A stretch of DNA of 6,621 nt from positions 1 to 6,621 of the forward strand of contig CAKMQO010000112.1 of assembly GCA_927911695.1 (NCBI GenBank). Reading direction: 5' to 3'. Shown piece by piece: positions 6,102-6,621 of this stretch (position 1 is its first letter; every line of letters begins with the position of its first letter). Origin of the DNA: an uncultured Gemella sp. Its GTDB lineage: Bacteria > Bacillota > Bacilli > Staphylococcales > Gemellaceae. The translations under genes and the position numbers were made by a program. The notes beneath the pieces are model-generated. The model was not told where the DNA came from, made no database searches, and worked only from the letters and a program-made list of their open reading frames with translations.

Positions 6102-6419
6102 AAGATTGTTGTTTTTATTAAGAAATTTGGAATAACTAGTTTCTCAATGTATCGTGAGGGTGATGATGGAACTAGGCATGGACATGGAACAGGTATGTCG
6201 GTCGACTTTATGGTTCTAGTAGGTTCTGCACAAGGAGATCAACTTGCAGAATATCTGACTAAAAATATGAATGAATTAGGTGTATATTATTTGGAAACAA
6301 AGATTCTATATGCCACAATTTAATATTTATGGTCCAGCGAACACATGGAATTTAATGCCAGATCGTGGGGTGTAACTGCAAATCACTATGACCACGTACA
6401 CGTGAGTTTTGTAAAATAA
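6102..6419 (+). pseudogene. 3' remnant of a cell-wall-type protein with LAS-peptidase-like motifs
   Basis: A decayed C-terminal domain without start codon, Shine-Dalgarno or signal peptide. Frame one reads KIVVFIKKFGITSFSMYREG, then HGHGTGMSVDFMVLVGSAQG (from 6177) and on to NMNELGV. Near 6280-6292 it shifts into IWKQRFYMPQFNIYGPANTW and NLMPDRG. At the GGGG run 6367-6370 it shifts again into VTANHYDHVHVSFVK, stopping at 6417-6419. The His-x6-Asp (6177-6206, second His at 6183) and HxDHxH (6384-6401) pairs resemble the zinc-site layout of LAS peptidases such as the M15/VanY group. Similar C-terminal domains occur in secreted proteins of Gram-positive bacteria. The original gene presumably encoded a longer exported protein whose 5' part is gone; it starts right after the CAP-gene terminator. 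The family resemblance is good; catalytic activity is inference. Confidence 0.75.
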
Positions 6420-6431
6420 AATATTAAAATT

Positions 6432-6479
6432 ATAGACAACTAACAGATGAAATTGATTCTAAGTTAGTTGTCTATTTTT
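6432..6479 (+). terminator. Intrinsic terminator after the remnant
   Basis: ATAGACAACTAAC (6432-6444) and GTTAGTTGTCTAT (6463-6475) form a perfect 13-bp stem with an 18-base loop, followed by TTTTA. It probably belonged to the now-broken upstream gene and isolates the next gene. Confidence 0.88.
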
Positions 6480-6524
6480 ACATTAAAAAACTAAATAATA
6501 CTTTTAAAAAATGTTCTGAAGTAG

Positions 6525-6560
6525 TATAATTATAGGTAAGTAGTATTATAACACAGGAGG
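6525..6560 (+). promoter_or_regulatory. Promoter and RBS of the right-edge gene
   Basis: A perfect TATAAT lies at 6525-6530, with only a weak T-rich -35 upstream. AGGAGG at 6555-6560, six bases before ATG 6567, is the strongest ribosome binding site in the window. Confidence 0.6.
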
Positions 6561-6566
6561 TAAATT

Positions 6567-6621
6567 ATGTCAGAGAAAAAAAATGAACATGATAGTTTGA
6601 CGGAGGGTGAAACTTCGAAAA
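6567..6621 (+). CDS. Unidentified protein, first 18 codons, runs off the right edge
   Basis: The reading frame begins MSEKKNEHDSLTEGETSK and is still open at the end of the window. The ideal AGGAGG and nearby promoter make this a real start. The visible part is highly charged and hydrophilic, with no signal peptide, suggesting a disordered cytoplasmic N-terminus. Too little is present to name a family. Confidence 0.7.
   Translation, partial: MSEKKNEHDSLTEGETSK

Noticed and set aside
1..6621. tRNA, rRNA, CRISPR array, transposase or phage genes
   Set aside because: No cloverleaf, rRNA-like stretch, regular spaced repeats or transposase/integrase motifs were seen on either strand.

Overview
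The window is low-GC, AT-rich DNA with strong AAGGAG-type ribosome binding sites, extended -10 promoters and compact stem-loop terminators, so it comes from a Firmicute. The gene set fits the Gemella/Staphylococcus/Streptococcus neighbourhood: a YfkJ/PtpA-type low-molecular-weight phosphatase, Haemophilus-type two-domain TehB, a PPP phosphatase and a secreted CAP-domain protein. Gemella is my best guess. It rests on overall resemblance, because no species marker is present.

Layout. At the left edge (1-181, minus strand) lies the 5' part of a broken second tehB-like gene with at least two frame breaks. Between it and the next gene (250-424) is a 175-bp repeat-like element made of nested hairpins with imperfect terminal inverted repeats. 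A plus-strand operon follows: low-molecular-weight protein tyrosine phosphatase (501-958, frameshifted), membrane-anchored alpha/beta hydrolase (1014-1931, intact) and phosphinothricin-type GNAT acetyltransferase (1942-2444, frameshifted). It ends at a strong hairpin (2452-2486) shared with the convergent, intact tehB (2492-3328, minus). Diverging from tehB is an intact PPP-family metallophosphatase (3523-4245, plus) with its own good promoter and terminator. An AT-rich gene-free stretch (about 4331-4606) leads to the promoter of a secreted CAP/SCP-domain protein (4684-6038, frameshifted just after its signal peptide). After its terminator lies the 3' remnant of a cell-wall-type protein with LAS-metallopeptidase-like motifs (6102-6419), then another terminator and the first 18 codons of an unidentified gene (6567 to the right edge).

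The genes do not form one obvious pathway. The left operon pairs a cytoplasmic tyrosine phosphatase with a cell-surface esterase and an acetyltransferase; tehB adds methyltransferase-based detoxification; the right side is envelope-directed. The most striking property of the window is gene breakage. Three otherwise full-length genes each carry a single missing base, at least two of them in or beside a short homopolymer, and two fragments carry several lesions each. The single-base cases could be sequencing errors; the two fragments look like real decay. I do not see a convincing new defence or mobile system. The best non-coding leads are the 250-424 element and the palindrome upstream of the CAP-gene promoter.
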